Positions 18,107-27,457 of a DNA stretch of 64,000 bases are shown piece after piece. Source of the stretch: UBA12018 sp051656605 (lineage in GTDB: Bacteria; Bacteroidota; Bacteroidia; Bacteroidales; CAMTPD01). The stretch is taken from positions 48,434 through 112,433 of the forward strand of contig JBOGCF010000015.1 of the NCBI GenBank assembly GCA_051656605.1, in the 5' to 3' direction. The position numbers and the translations under genes are program-made. Position 1 is the stretch's first letter. Each line of letters opens with the position of its first letter. The notes beneath the pieces are model-generated. The model was not told where the DNA came from. It ran no database searches and saw only the letters and a program-made list of their open reading frames with translations.

Positions 18107-18229
18107 ATCGTGAATAAGGTTACTTTGAAACAGTACAAAATAAGGAAAGTTATTTGACTCTTCAAAAACAATTCATTGTTTATTGTAATGTCGCAAAGTG
18201 AAGTTGTAAATGAAATCACGTTTTCTGCT

Positions 18230-18237
18230 TATATTTG
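18230..18237 (+). promoter_or_regulatory. Candidate -7 box before the structured leader
   Basis: TATATTTG fits the TAnnTTTG form. The best TTG at -33 is 23 bases upstream, a bit too far. Transcription would start close to 18243, right at the foot of the folded leader. Confidence 0.5.
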
Positions 18238-18245
18238 CATAACAA

Positions 18246-18323
18246 GGATAGGTGAAAATCGGTTTGATCTTCACATGTTGTTTGCATCACGAAGGCGATG
18301 CTTTAGAGCAAACATCTCTATCC
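18246..18323 (+). ncRNA. Predicted three-way-junction RNA leader before umuD-like gene
   Basis: By hand, three stems can form: P1 GGATAG (18246-18251) with CTATCC (18318-18323); P2 GTGAA (18252-18256) with TTCAC (18270-18274), extended by three more pairs after one mismatch; P3 TGTTT (18279-18283) with AAACA (18310-18314), capped by GCATC/GATGC (18284-18288 with 18297-18301). No T-run follows, so it is not a terminator. It resembles no riboswitch I can name. It may be a cis-acting leader or a separate small RNA. Confidence 0.45.
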
Positions 18324-18379
18324 GGTTACTATTACATTAAACAATAAAAACAAGATTACTGTTTTGCTGCAAGTGAGTC

Positions 18380-18835
18380 ATGGTAAAAGAAAACATGGAT
18401 AATAAAGAAGAAGTGTGTGTTTCCATACTGAATCCGCTGTGCGAGAATGAGAAGTTGGAGTTGCCTTTTTGTGAGTCGATCAAGGCGGGCTTTCCGAGTC
18501 CGGCGGCCGACTATGTTACGCAAGGCATTGATCTCAACGAAGTCCTTATCAAGAATAAGGCGGCTACCTTTTTGGCACGAGCAAGCGGGCACTCGATGTG
18601 CGATGCCGGTATCGACGATGGCGACTTGCTTGTGATCGATAAATCACTAACACCCCGAAACGGTTCTGTTGCTGTGTGTTGTCTTGATGGAGAGTTTACC
18701 CTAAAGCGTATCGAGATAAAGGCGAAAGAGGTGTGGCTGATGCCTGCCAACGATTCCTTTAAGCCGATTCGTGTAACTGCCGAAAATGATTTCGTGGTGT
18801 GGGGAATTCTTACCTATGTTATCAAGAAATTTTGA
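18380..18835 (+). CDS. umuD: UmuD-like S24 peptidase (LexA-type autoprotease)
   Basis: This 151-residue protein has the S24 fold of UmuD, which trims itself during the SOS response to activate a Y-family polymerase. The likely cleavage site is Ala36-Gly37, the catalytic Ser72 is in SGHSM, and Lys109 in FTLKRI is the partner base. There is no DNA-binding N-terminal domain, so it is not LexA. The ATG at 18380 is used; 18395 is an alternative. Unlike the usual layout no umuC follows; the next gene is a membrane protein. UmuC may be elsewhere, or the protein may serve another partner. It is preceded by a folded leader of about 140 bases. Confidence 0.85.
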   Translation: MVKENMDNKEEVCVSILNPLCENEKLELPFCESIKAGFPSPAADYVTQGIDLNEVLIKNKAATFLARASGHSMCDAGIDDGDLLVIDKSLTPRNGSVAVCCLDGEFTLKRIEIKAKEVWLMPANDSFKPIRVTAENDFVVWGILTYVIKKF

Positions 18836-18872
18836 TAAATTCATAACTTTGTGAAACTAATTGCGTTCATAT

Positions 18873-19433
18873 ATGTATAAAGAGATATTTCAAATAATCG
18901 TATTGATGGCGAGCCAGCCCGGACGTACATGGGCGCGTCTTGCCAAATGGGAGGATAAAAAAGACGATTACCTAAGCCGATTTGTGTATCCGCTTATCGG
19001 AATGATGTCGTTGGCTGCCTTTCTCGGAGTGCTGTTTACACGAAAAGAGTTTGATATTCAAATTGCATTGAAAGATTCGATTCGTGTGCTTATCCAGTTT
19101 GCCGGAGGCTTTTACCTGGCTTCGGTACTGCTGCGCGAGGTGATGGAGCGTTACTTTCATATCGATCTTAGCTTTAAACAATGCCAACGCTTTGTGGCCT
19201 ATGCGTCGTGTATTACGTATGCGCTGCAAATTGTGCTTACGCTGATTCCCGAGTTTTTCTTCCTTCAGATATTTGGGCTATACGCAATTTATATCATTTA
19301 CGAAGGGGCGGAAGTGTTTATGCAGATACAAGAGGCAACGCGCATGAAGTTTATGATCATAGCGTCGATTGTCATTTTGGGTGCTCCTGCTATCGTAAAG
19401 GGAATTATATCATTTTTAATGCCTTCCTTGTAG
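18873..19433 (+). CDS. Yip1-domain-like membrane protein
   Basis: This 186-residue protein has about five hydrophobic helices and resembles the bacterial YIP1 family of unknown function. The N-terminus has a Pro-Gly-Arg-Thr-Trp stretch typical of that family before helix one. The ATG at 18873 is preferred to the TTG at 18861. A TAACTTTG box at 18844-18851 could be the -7 element of its own promoter. smpB follows 18 bases later, so the two, and probably the next two genes, are one transcript. No direct functional link with smpB is apparent. Confidence 0.75.
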   Translation: MYKEIFQIIVLMASQPGRTWARLAKWEDKKDDYLSRFVYPLIGMMSLAAFLGVLFTRKEFDIQIALKDSIRVLIQFAGGFYLASVLLREVMERYFHIDLSFKQCQRFVAYASCITYALQIVLTLIPEFFFLQIFGLYAIYIIYEGAEVFMQIQEATRMKFMIIASIVILGAPAIVKGIISFLMPSL

Positions 19434-19451
19434 GCACAAAACAACAATATT

Positions 19452-19913
19452 ATGAAAGATAATAAGCCGAATAATATACAGATAAAGAATAAGCGTGCTA
19501 CGTTCGACTATGAACTGATCGATACCTTTACGGCCGGTATCGTGCTTACCGGTACCGAAATCAAATCGATTCGTCAAGGGAAAGCCAGTTTGGTAGATAC
19601 GTTTTGCTTCATTGCAAAAGGCGAACTTTGGGTGAAGAACATGTACATCGCCGAGTACTTTTACGGCTCGTACAACAACCATGCGGCACGTCGCGATCGT
19701 AAGCTTTTGCTCAATCGCAAGGAGCTTAAGAGTATTGAGGCGGCAACCAAAACGACGGGATTTACCATCGTTCCGGTGCGTATGTTCTTGAACGACCGCG
19801 GACTGGCTAAGGTGGTTGTGGCCATTGCGAAGGGTAAAAAATCGTACGATAAACGTAATTCATTGAAAGAGCGCGAAGACAAACGTGCGATGGACAGAGC
19901 GTTTAAGAAATAA
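19452..19913 (+). CDS. smpB: SsrA-binding protein SmpB
   Basis: SmpB carries tmRNA into stalled ribosomes for trans-translation. The 153-residue protein has the family marks: IQIKNKRATFDYELIDTF at the start, GTEIKSIRQGKASL, the LLLNRKE(L) motif, and a C-terminal Lys/Arg tail (KRAMDRAFKK), which enters the mRNA channel. It is the usual length. It lies one base before the nucleoside-recognition gene at 19915, in a row ending with metH. Confidence 0.96.
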   Translation: MKDNKPNNIQIKNKRATFDYELIDTFTAGIVLTGTEIKSIRQGKASLVDTFCFIAKGELWVKNMYIAEYFYGSYNNHAARRDRKLLLNRKELKSIEAATKTTGFTIVPVRMFLNDRGLAKVVVAIAKGKKSYDKRNSLKEREDKRAMDRAFKK

Positions 19914-19914
19914 G

Positions 19915-20883
19915 ATGCAGTGGATTAAAAGAATATGGGGAAGTGTTCGCAAGGCACTTCCCAAAGCTTTAAAGACCTGCCTTTGGTTATTTAAAATCAT
20001 ATTACCAATCTCGTTGCTGGTGCGTTTGCTACAGTATTCGGGTTTGCTAGACCTTTTTTCCGGTTATCTGAATCCGGTGTTTTCGGGAATGGGGCTTCCC
20101 GGCGAAACAGCAATCATCTTTCTTACCAGTATTTTTACTCCGCTTTATGCCCCCATTGCATTGATTACATCCATGTCACTCTCGGTGCGTGAAGCTACCA
20201 TATTGGCAATGATGTGCCTGATCTCTCACAATCTTTTTGTAGAATGCTCGATTCAAGCCAAAACCGGATCTTCTTGGATCGGAATGTTTATACTCCGCAT
20301 TGTGATGAGCTTCGTAGCTGCCTTTTCGCTCAATGCGGTAATGCCGCAATACGATGCGCTGATGGGGCAGTCGGGCGGTAGCGCCGTGGCATGCAACTCG
20401 CTTGGAGAGGTATTTTTACTTTGGGCCGAGAGTTCGCTTTCGGTGATTGTAACCATTTTGTGGGTAGTAACGGCATTGATGATTTTACACTATGTGCTCG
20501 AGGAGTTTAAGTTGATGCGCAAGTTGTCGGGCTGCTTTAAACCGCTGATGCGGGTGTTTGGTCTTTCCGATAATAGTGCGATGCTTTGGCTCATCGGTAA
20601 TATGGTAGGGCTTGCCTACGGCGGGGCCATTATGATTGAACAAATCGATGAAAAACAAATAACGCTCGAAGAAAGCGATCTATTGAACTATCACTTGGCA
20701 ATGTCTCACTCTTTGCTAGAGGATTCTTTGATATTTTCGGCTTTGGGCATCCCTGTATTTTGGGTTGTTGCTCCGCGTATCGTGTTTGCGATGGCGGTGG
20801 TATGGACCAAGCGTTTTCTAACAAATGCCCGGGAGCAAATGCTTCAAGGTAGATTTAAAACCAGACAGAACTTAAATAGATGA
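19915..20883 (+). CDS. Nucleoside-recognition (Gate) domain membrane protein
   Basis: This 322-residue membrane protein has two Gate-like halves: helices at about residues 20-130, and a second block from about 165 to 310 with NSAMLWLIGNMVGLAYGG. The pattern resembles SpmA/YjiH nucleoside-recognition proteins, whose transport substrate is not certain. The ATG at 19915 directly follows smpB; a longer frame from 19885 lies within smpB. Its stop overlaps the metH start by 4 bases (ATGA), which suggests coupling, though no joint role is known. Confidence 0.75.
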   Translation: MQWIKRIWGSVRKALPKALKTCLWLFKIILPISLLVRLLQYSGLLDLFSGYLNPVFSGMGLPGETAIIFLTSIFTPLYAPIALITSMSLSVREATILAMMCLISHNLFVECSIQAKTGSSWIGMFILRIVMSFVAAFSLNAVMPQYDALMGQSGGSAVACNSLGEVFLLWAESSLSVIVTILWVVTALMILHYVLEEFKLMRKLSGCFKPLMRVFGLSDNSAMLWLIGNMVGLAYGGAIMIEQIDEKQITLEESDLLNYHLAMSHSLLEDSLIFSALGIPVFWVVAPRIVFAMAVVWTKRFLTNAREQMLQGRFKTRQNLNR

Positions 20884-23800
20884 GCAGAACTCAATTAATT
20901 GACCTACTAAAGGAGAGAATCCTTATTCTCGATGGCGGAATGGGTACTATGATTCAGACTTTCGGTCTTACCGAGCAGGATTATAGAGGTGAACGTTTTG
21001 CCGATTTTAAGCAAATGCTTAAAGGAAACAACGACCTGTTGTGTATAACACGTCCCGATGTGATTAAGTCTATTCACAGACAATATGTAGATGCGGGTGC
21101 GGATATCTTCGCAACTAATACATTCAATGCCAACTCTATTTCGATGGAAGACTATGGCATGCAGGCGTATGTGAAGGAAATGAATATTGCAGCTGCACGC
21201 ATTGGTCGTGAAGTTGCTGATGAATATATGGCCGAACATCCGGAGAAGAAGATCTTCGTTGCCGGATCGGTGGGCCCAACAAATAAGACTGCCTCGATGA
21301 GCCCGGATGTAAACAACCCGGCTTACCGTGCCGTAACGTACGACGATTTGTATGTTTCGTACAAAGAACAAATCGATGCGCTGATCGAAGGGGGCGTGGA
21401 TATCGTATTGGTAGAGACGATCTTCGATTCACTTAACGCAAAGGCGGGACTTCATGCGGCAGAAGATGCGATTAAAGAGTCGGGCAAAGACTTGCCGATC
21501 ATGGTGTCGGTGACGCTTTCGTCGCAAGGTGGTCGCACGTTCTCGGGGCAAACGCTTACGGCGTTTCTTGCTTCTATTGCCCATGCAAACATTGTGAGCA
21601 TCGGTCTCAACTGTTCGTTCGGTGCTTCGGATATGAAGCCTTACCTCGAAGAGTTGGCCAAAAATGCTCCTTACTATATTAGTGCTTATCCGAATGCCGG
21701 TTTGCCAAACAGCTTCGGGCAGTATGATGAGACGCCGGAGAAAATGGCGCCGCAAGTGCAAGAATACATCGACGAGCAGCTGGTAAACATTATCGGCGGT
21801 TGTTGCGGTACTACGCCGGGACACATTGCTCAGTATCCTCGCCTTATCAAGAATGCTAAGCCGCACGTGCCTCCTGTAGTGGATGATGTGCTTCGCTTGT
21901 CGGGTCTTGAAGTATTTGAAGTACGTCCCGAAAACAATTTCCTCAATGTAGGGGAGCGTTGTAACGTGGCGGGTAGCCGCAAGTTCTTGCGCTTGATCAA
22001 AGAGCAAAACTACGAAGAGGCTTTGTCTATTGCACGCAAGCAGGTAGAAGATGGTGCGCAAGTGCTTGATATCAATATGGATGAAGGGATGCTCGATACG
22101 AAGTACGAGATGTGTACCTTCTTGAATCTGATTGCGGCCGAACCGGATATTGCGCGCGTACCATTGATGATCGACTCGTCGAAGTTTGATGTGATCGAGG
22201 CGGGACTAAAATGTGTGCAGGGTAAAAGTATCGTAAACTCGATTTCGTTGAAAGAAGGGGAGGAGCAATTCCTTGACCATGCTCGTATCATCAAGCAGCT
22301 TGGTGCCGCAACGGTGGTAATGGCTTTCGACGAAAAAGGACAAGCCGATACATTCGAACGTCGCATCGAGATCTGTTCGCGTGCGTATAAGTTGCTTACC
22401 GAAAAGGTGGGCTTCAATCCGAATGATATCATCTTCGACCCGAATATCTTGGCGATCGCTACGGGTATTGATGAACACTCGGGTTATGGTATCGACTTTA
22501 TCCGTACCGTAGAGTGGATCAAACAAAACTTGCCGGGTGCTAAGGTGAGTGGCGGGGTTAGTAACCTTTCGTTCTCGTTCAGAGGAAATAATTATATACG
22601 TGAAGCAATGCATGCCGTATTCCTTTACCACGCAATCAAGGTGGGAATGGATATGGGTATTGTGAATCCTTCGTCGTCGGTGATGTACGATGATATCCCG
22701 GCCCAACTTCGCGACCTTGTAGAAGACGTTGTCTTGAATCGTCGCAAAGAGGCTACCGAAGAGTTGATCGCTGTTGCCGAGCAACAAAAGGGCGATGCTT
22801 CGGGTGCTGCGAAAGAGGAGAAAGTCGCCGAGTGGCGCTCGCTTCCGCTTGATGGTCGCTTGGAGTATGCGTTGGTAAAAGGTATTGCCGACTTCCTCGA
22901 GGAGGATATCAAGGAGGCTCTTTCGGTATATCCGCGTGCAATCGATGTGATTGATAAGCCGCTGATGGGTGGTATGAATAAGGTGGGCGAACTGTTTGGC
23001 GAAGGAAAGATGTTTCTTCCGCAGGTGGTGAAGACTGCTCGTACCATGAAAAAGGCGGTGGCAATATTGCAACCTACTATCGAGGCTGAGAAGGCCGGCG
23101 GTGGCAGTAAAGCAGGAAAGGTTGTCTTTGCTACGGTAAAAGGCGACGTGCACGACATCGGTAAAAATATTGTGTCTATTGTATTGGCTTGTAACAATTA
23201 CGAGGTGATCGACCTGGGTGTAATGGTTCCTGCCGAAGTGATTATAAAAACGGCTATCGAAGAGAAGCCGGACTTTGTTTGTTTGAGCGGACTTATCACG
23301 CCGTCGCTTGATGAAATGTGTCACGTGGCTGCGGAGATGGAGAAGGCCGGACTAACGATGCCGCTGATGGTGGGCGGGGCTACAACTTCCAAACTGCATA
23401 CTGCGGTGAAGATTGCTCCAAACTATTCGGCGCCGGTGATACATGTGCTCGATGCCTCACAAAACCCAATCGTTGCGGCGAAGTTGTTGAATCCGGAACT
23501 GAAGGATGCTTACGTGGCTGAGCTGCGTGAAGAGTATGCCCGCTTGCGCGAAACGGCTCCGCAACGTCGCAAAGAGTTGGTTTCTATTAAAGATGCTATT
23601 GCTTCTCGCTTCCAGGCTGATTGGGGCGATTATCAAGCTCCCGAGCCTGCAAGAAAAGGGATTCAGGTTATCGACAAAATCCAAGTGAAGGATGTAGTGC
23701 CTTATATCAACTGGGTGTACTTCTTCCATGCATGGAGACTTTCAGGTCGTTTCAGCGAAGTGGTAAACATTCACAGTTGTGAGTCGTGCCGTTCTAACTG

Positions 23801-24569
23801 GATCAACTCATTCCCCGAAGAGCAACGCGAAAAGGCGAAAGAGGCTTTGTCGTTGTACAAAGAGGCGGAGTTTTTGCTCAATATGCTGATGAACGAAGAC
23901 GTGAAGTGTATTCGTGCTACATACGGTATCTTCCCGGCCAATGCGGTAGGTGAGGATTTGCAGATTGGAAACGAGGTAATCCCGATGTTGCGCCAACAAG
24001 AGAAGCGTGCAGACGGGATCTACAAATCGTTGGTCGACTATGTGATGCCGGTTGAGGCGGAACGTACCGACTATGTTGCTGCCTTTGCCGTAACCGGAGG
24101 CTTTAATATGCAAAAGGTGTTTGACCAGTTGAAGGCAGAGGGTGATGACTATACTTCGATGGTATTGCAAACGTTGTGTGATCGCCTTGCTGAGGCGGCT
24201 ACCGAATATTTGCACCACCAAATTCGTACCAAGTTCTGGATGTATGCTCCGAACGAAGAGCTTACTATTCCGGAAATGTTTAAAGTGCGCTACCGTGGTA
24301 TTCGTCCGGCGATCGGATATCCTTCATTGCCTGATCAGTCGCTCAACTTCACGCTCGACAAACTACTGGGACTTGATTCGATTGGTATCTCACTAACCGA
24401 AAACGGTGCCATGACTCCGAATGCATCGGTAAGCGGTATCATGATCGCTCATCCGGATGCTCAGTATTTCCAGATTGGAGCTGTGTCTGAAGAGCAAGCC
24501 GAAGACTACGCTAAACGCAGAGGCTGCGACCTTTCAGACATCCGTAAATACCTAAACGCAAACATGTAA
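20880..24569 (+). CDS. metH: Cobalamin-dependent methionine synthase
   Basis: MetH moves a methyl group from methyl-THF through cobalamin to homocysteine. All four modules are present in the 1229 residues: the homocysteine domain (LDGGMGTMIQ at the start; zinc ligands in GLNCSFGA and GGCCGTTP), the pterin domain (VGERCNVAGSRKF), the cobalamin domain with DVHDIGKNI (near residue 756, the His binds cobalt), and the AdoMet reactivation domain with RPAIGYPSLPDQS near the end. No cobalamin riboswitch is possible directly before it, because the start is inside the upstream gene. A strong terminator follows. Confidence 0.97.
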   Translation: MSRTQLIDLLKERILILDGGMGTMIQTFGLTEQDYRGERFADFKQMLKGNNDLLCITRPDVIKSIHRQYVDAGADIFATNTFNANSISMEDYGMQAYVKEMNIAAARIGREVADEYMAEHPEKKIFVAGSVGPTNKTASMSPDVNNPAYRAVTYDDLYVSYKEQIDALIEGGVDIVLVETIFDSLNAKAGLHAAEDAIKESGKDLPIMVSVTLSSQGGRTFSGQTLTAFLASIAHANIVSIGLNCSFGASDMKPYLEELAKNAPYYISAYPNAGLPNSFGQYDETPEKMAPQVQEYIDEQLVNIIGGCCGTTPGHIAQYPRLIKNAKPHVPPVVDDVLRLSGLEVFEVRPENNFLNVGERCNVAGSRKFLRLIKEQNYEEALSIARKQVEDGAQVLDINMDEGMLDTKYEMCTFLNLIAAEPDIARVPLMIDSSKFDVIEAGLKCVQGKSIVNSISLKEGEEQFLDHARIIKQLGAATVVMAFDEKGQADTFERRIEICSRAYKLLTEKVGFNPNDIIFDPNILAIATGIDEHSGYGIDFIRTVEWIKQNLPGAKVSGGVSNLSFSFRGNNYIREAMHAVFLYHAIKVGMDMGIVNPSSSVMYDDIPAQLRDLVEDVVLNRRKEATEELIAVAEQQKGDASGAAKEEKVAEWRSLPLDGRLEYALVKGIADFLEEDIKEALSVYPRAIDVIDKPLMGGMNKVGELFGEGKMFLPQVVKTARTMKKAVAILQPTIEAEKAGGGSKAGKVVFATVKGDVHDIGKNIVSIVLACNNYEVIDLGVMVPAEVIIKTAIEEKPDFVCLSGLITPSLDEMCHVAAEMEKAGLTMPLMVGGATTSKLHTAVKIAPNYSAPVIHVLDASQNPIVAAKLLNPELKDAYVAELREEYARLRETAPQRRKELVSIKDAIASRFQADWGDYQAPEPARKGIQVIDKIQVKDVVPYINWVYFFHAWRLSGRFSEVVNIHSCESCRSNWINSFPEEQREKAKEALSLYKEAEFLLNMLMNEDVKCIRATYGIFPANAVGEDLQIGNEVIPMLRQQEKRADGIYKSLVDYVMPVEAERTDYVAAFAVTGGFNMQKVFDQLKAEGDDYTSMVLQTLCDRLAEAATEYLHHQIRTKFWMYAPNEELTIPEMFKVRYRGIRPAIGYPSLPDQSLNFTLDKLLGLDSIGISLTENGAMTPNASVSGIMIAHPDAQYFQIGAVSEEQAEDYAKRRGCDLSDIRKYLNANM

Positions 24570-24623
24570 TCGAAATCGATTCATACGTGTTGCACATATA
24601 ATAAAGGCAATATACCTAAATAT

Positions 24624-24664
24624 AAGAAACCCCGGAAGTAGATAATACTTTCGGGGTTTCTTAT
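24624..24664 (+). terminator. Terminator after metH
   Basis: A 17-bp stem (24624-24640 with 24646-24662, one wobble) on a 5-base loop with AACCCCG/CGGGGTT in the middle, followed by TTATA. Confidence 0.85.
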
Positions 24665-24812
24665 ATCTTATTTTTAATCTAAATTGAATTATACGCAATG
24701 TGTACGGGTTATTCAATTATATTTTCGTAGTATTGCGAAGGACTATTTACCTCAGGGAAAGGGTAATGTTTTGGAGACCCAAAAGAAAACCACATTAAAT
24801 AATACCGGAAAC

Positions 24813-25994
24813 ATGCGAAAAGAAAATTTACTGTATCTGTTTTTGTCAACATTAATACTAAGTTGCACCTCTCACAATCAGTCGAAAGAAGAGTTGGCGT
24901 TTATCGATGCTTCAATCGATTATCCCGAAAAAGAAATCAATTTGACGGATATTGCAGATATAACTTATGTGTATTTAGACTCCAAGAATGATGATTATCT
25001 TTACAAAGGACGTATCGATTACGTTACACAAAATAGAATCGTTGTTATAGATCGCTCTTCTCATAGCATCTTGTTCTTTTCAAAAGAGGGGAGTCCTGTG
25101 TCGCGCTTTAATCGTCGAGGACAAGGACCAGAAGAGTATGCGGATGCGGCTTCCGTGATGTATGATGAAACGAACGATGACGTGTTTGTTTCGCCCGACT
25201 TTAGCAATCAGATCATGGTTTATTCATCAGGCGGTGAGTTTAAACGGAAAATAACGTTACCGCAGATGAATGTCAATGGGCAAATGGCTTTGTTTGACGA
25301 CCAGTCTATATTGGTGTATGACAATACGAAGTTGTGGCGGGCTATTATGCAGAAGAAATCGGCGGAGTTGGCTATCGATTCAACCTTCTTTCTTATCTCC
25401 AAAACAGATGGTGCTGTGCAGGAATATATTCCACTGCCAAATAAAAGCGTAGATTTGAGTCCCAAAGATCCGGAAGGAGTTTTTATCGGGCAAATCAGTT
25501 ATGGTCGTGTGCGAAAATGTCCGGAGGGACTCTTCTTGTACAACCCGGAGTCGGATACCGTTTTCCTTTATCGTAAGGACAAATCCTTAACTCCGTATTT
25601 GCATAAAACTCCATTGTTGGGTGAGTCGGGACCAACGACTGTTATGGATATTTGCATGGATGCAGGCAAGTTTCAGTTTCTGTCACTTTCTCCTTACTTA
25701 CAAACCGAAAAGTTTCCAACGCCAATCTTTTGCATGCGCGACAAAGAAACGGGCGAAGTGTTTCGTCAGAAAATTACCATTCCCGATTATCAGGGAAAGG
25801 ACTTCGTTGTGAACCCGCGTCTTTTAAACTATTATGAAAAAGGATGCCACTTCGAACTAGATTTTACTAAACTAGAAGAAGCCTATAACGAAAACAAGTT
25901 GAGCGGGAAGTTGAAAGAACTCACGGCTTCACTTATTAATGCAGAAGGCGAAGATGCCAACAATGTTTTTGTGCTTGTTGACTTCCATAACTAA
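24813..25994 (+). CDS. 6-bladed beta-propeller lipoprotein
   Basis: This is the first of three tandem relatives of the protein at 16096. The ATG at 24813 gives a signal peptide with lipobox LILSC and lipidated Cys at residue 18; the frame upstream to 24684 has no signal-like start. The 393-residue protein has NRRGQGPEEY near residue 110 and the family's closing segment with LKELTASLIN then NNVFVLVDF. It is closest to the 16096 protein by eye (shared YPEKEINLTD/YPDKEVKLSQ start and KLSGKLKEL/KLSGTLKQL end). Function is unknown; the propeller may bind a ligand or protein at the cell surface. Confidence 0.85.
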   Translation: MRKENLLYLFLSTLILSCTSHNQSKEELAFIDASIDYPEKEINLTDIADITYVYLDSKNDDYLYKGRIDYVTQNRIVVIDRSSHSILFFSKEGSPVSRFNRRGQGPEEYADAASVMYDETNDDVFVSPDFSNQIMVYSSGGEFKRKITLPQMNVNGQMALFDDQSILVYDNTKLWRAIMQKKSAELAIDSTFFLISKTDGAVQEYIPLPNKSVDLSPKDPEGVFIGQISYGRVRKCPEGLFLYNPESDTVFLYRKDKSLTPYLHKTPLLGESGPTTVMDICMDAGKFQFLSLSPYLQTEKFPTPIFCMRDKETGEVFRQKITIPDYQGKDFVVNPRLLNYYEKGCHFELDFTKLEEAYNENKLSGKLKELTASLINAEGEDANNVFVLVDFHN

Positions 25995-26099
25995 AATAAT
26001 TCATGCGCGAAAGTCCTTGGGGATTGACTTGGTTGATATTCTGAATGGGTTAGAAGCCAATAATACAAAGTAAATTAACCTGATATAATAGTTCTTCTT

Positions 26100-27332
26100 A
26101 TGAGACTAGTACTAGCTTTTATGATATTGCCTTTCTTGTTTTGCTGCAATCAGCAAAACAAAGAGCTTCCGTTCGAACTACCAGTCATTGACCTGAATAA
26201 GGAGTATTCGGCTAAGCGAATAGATATTCATGAATTAGCGGATGTTGAATATATTCCTTTAGAAACCACAGAAAACTCTCTTATATCGCAAGGGGGAGTT
26301 CCTCGGACAATTGGAGATTCTAGTATAGTTATTTTTGACATTGTTCAGCGCTGCTTTTTCTTTTTTGACAGGAATGGTCATTTTCTTTTTTCTGTCAATC
26401 GTTTTGGGCAAGGAGCAGAAGAGTATTACATGGCAATGGCTTTTGCTGTCGACTTTGCGAATCAAGAACTGTTTGTATATGAGCACAGCCCACAGCGGAT
26501 TCAAGTATACTCTTTTTCTGGAGAGTTTAAGCGAAAATTAGAAGCCTTGAATACCTCTAAAGCTGAATTTAGAATGATATATGAGTACGACGAAAACTTT
26601 TTAATCGCATTCAATGATAGCTATTGGCCGAGTCCGAATGAGAAATACAGAAGAGAGGCTGATCTTACACCTTATTATTTAATTGACAAGCAAACAGGAG
26701 AGATGCAGTCTGTTGATGAACGCCTCACATTAAAGCACCCGATTCATCGAGTTTTTAAAATGGGGAAAGGGAAAGCCGGGTATTACAACATGCCGGAAGG
26801 TATAAGTTTTCCACGTATGCTGAAGAATGGTTCGGAGTTTTTACTCTTCAATAATGCCTTAGATACGTTATTTAGTAGCATGGACAACAGGCTTATACCG
26901 ATTGCCGTTCGCACGCCATCAGCATTGACCATGGCCCCTCCTGTTTTAATAGCACCATTGTTTTTTAATGATGACTACTTTATTTACAGGAAGATTCCGA
27001 TGGATTATGAGCTGGCAAAAGAAAAGGGCTTTGATGAACGCGGCTATCCTGCTTATATCTTGTATCGTAAGACAAACGAAATCTATCAATTGCAGTTATA
27101 TGATTCTTTATTGGATCCGGAAACAAATATAGAGGGATACCCTATTTGGACAGCGTTTCCAAATAATGGATATTTTTCGATGTGCTCAGAAAATATGGCA
27201 ACAGCACATTACAGAGCAACCTTCTTATTGGAATATTTAGAAAAAGGGACTTTGCGAGGCAAGCTAAAAGATGTTGCTTCTCAACTAAAGGAAGATGATA
27301 ATTATATTACAATTATATACAACTTCAAATAA
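26100..27332 (+). CDS. 6-bladed beta-propeller lipoprotein
   Basis: Second member of the tandem set, 410 residues. The signal peptide is short and ends with two cysteines (FLFCC near residues 12-16), the second followed by Asn. After it comes VIDLNKEYSAKRIDIHELADVEY split over the first blade, in which the phrase DVEYIPLETTENSLI is shared with the next gene. The family mark is NRFGQGAEEY, with Ala instead of Pro. The end reads KEDDNYITIIYNFK. No function is known. It is more diverged from the first member than from the third. Confidence 0.85.
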   Translation: MRLVLAFMILPFLFCCNQQNKELPFELPVIDLNKEYSAKRIDIHELADVEYIPLETTENSLISQGGVPRTIGDSSIVIFDIVQRCFFFFDRNGHFLFSVNRFGQGAEEYYMAMAFAVDFANQELFVYEHSPQRIQVYSFSGEFKRKLEALNTSKAEFRMIYEYDENFLIAFNDSYWPSPNEKYRREADLTPYYLIDKQTGEMQSVDERLTLKHPIHRVFKMGKGKAGYYNMPEGISFPRMLKNGSEFLLFNNALDTLFSSMDNRLIPIAVRTPSALTMAPPVLIAPLFFNDDYFIYRKIPMDYELAKEKGFDERGYPAYILYRKTNEIYQLQLYDSLLDPETNIEGYPIWTAFPNNGYFSMCSENMATAHYRATFLLEYLEKGTLRGKLKDVASQLKEDDNYITIIYNFK

Positions 27333-27457
27333 TCTCCTCCTCCGTTAAATTGCAATAGGAAGTTGAGTAAGGGATTTAGATGTTTAATCGAAAGGTATGT
27401 TTTGGATAGATGAGTGTTTAATATTTATATCAAGTTTGACTTGTAAAAGTAATCAAT

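Noticed and set aside
20680..20880. Cobalamin or SAM riboswitch before metH
   Set aside because: The metH start overlaps the upstream coding sequence and I see no cobalamin-box-like motif there.
22206..23324. Long open frame (372 codons) on the minus strand
   Set aside because: It is wholly antisense to metH, and its translation is rich in His and Arg with no domain; a shadow of the strong metH codon bias.
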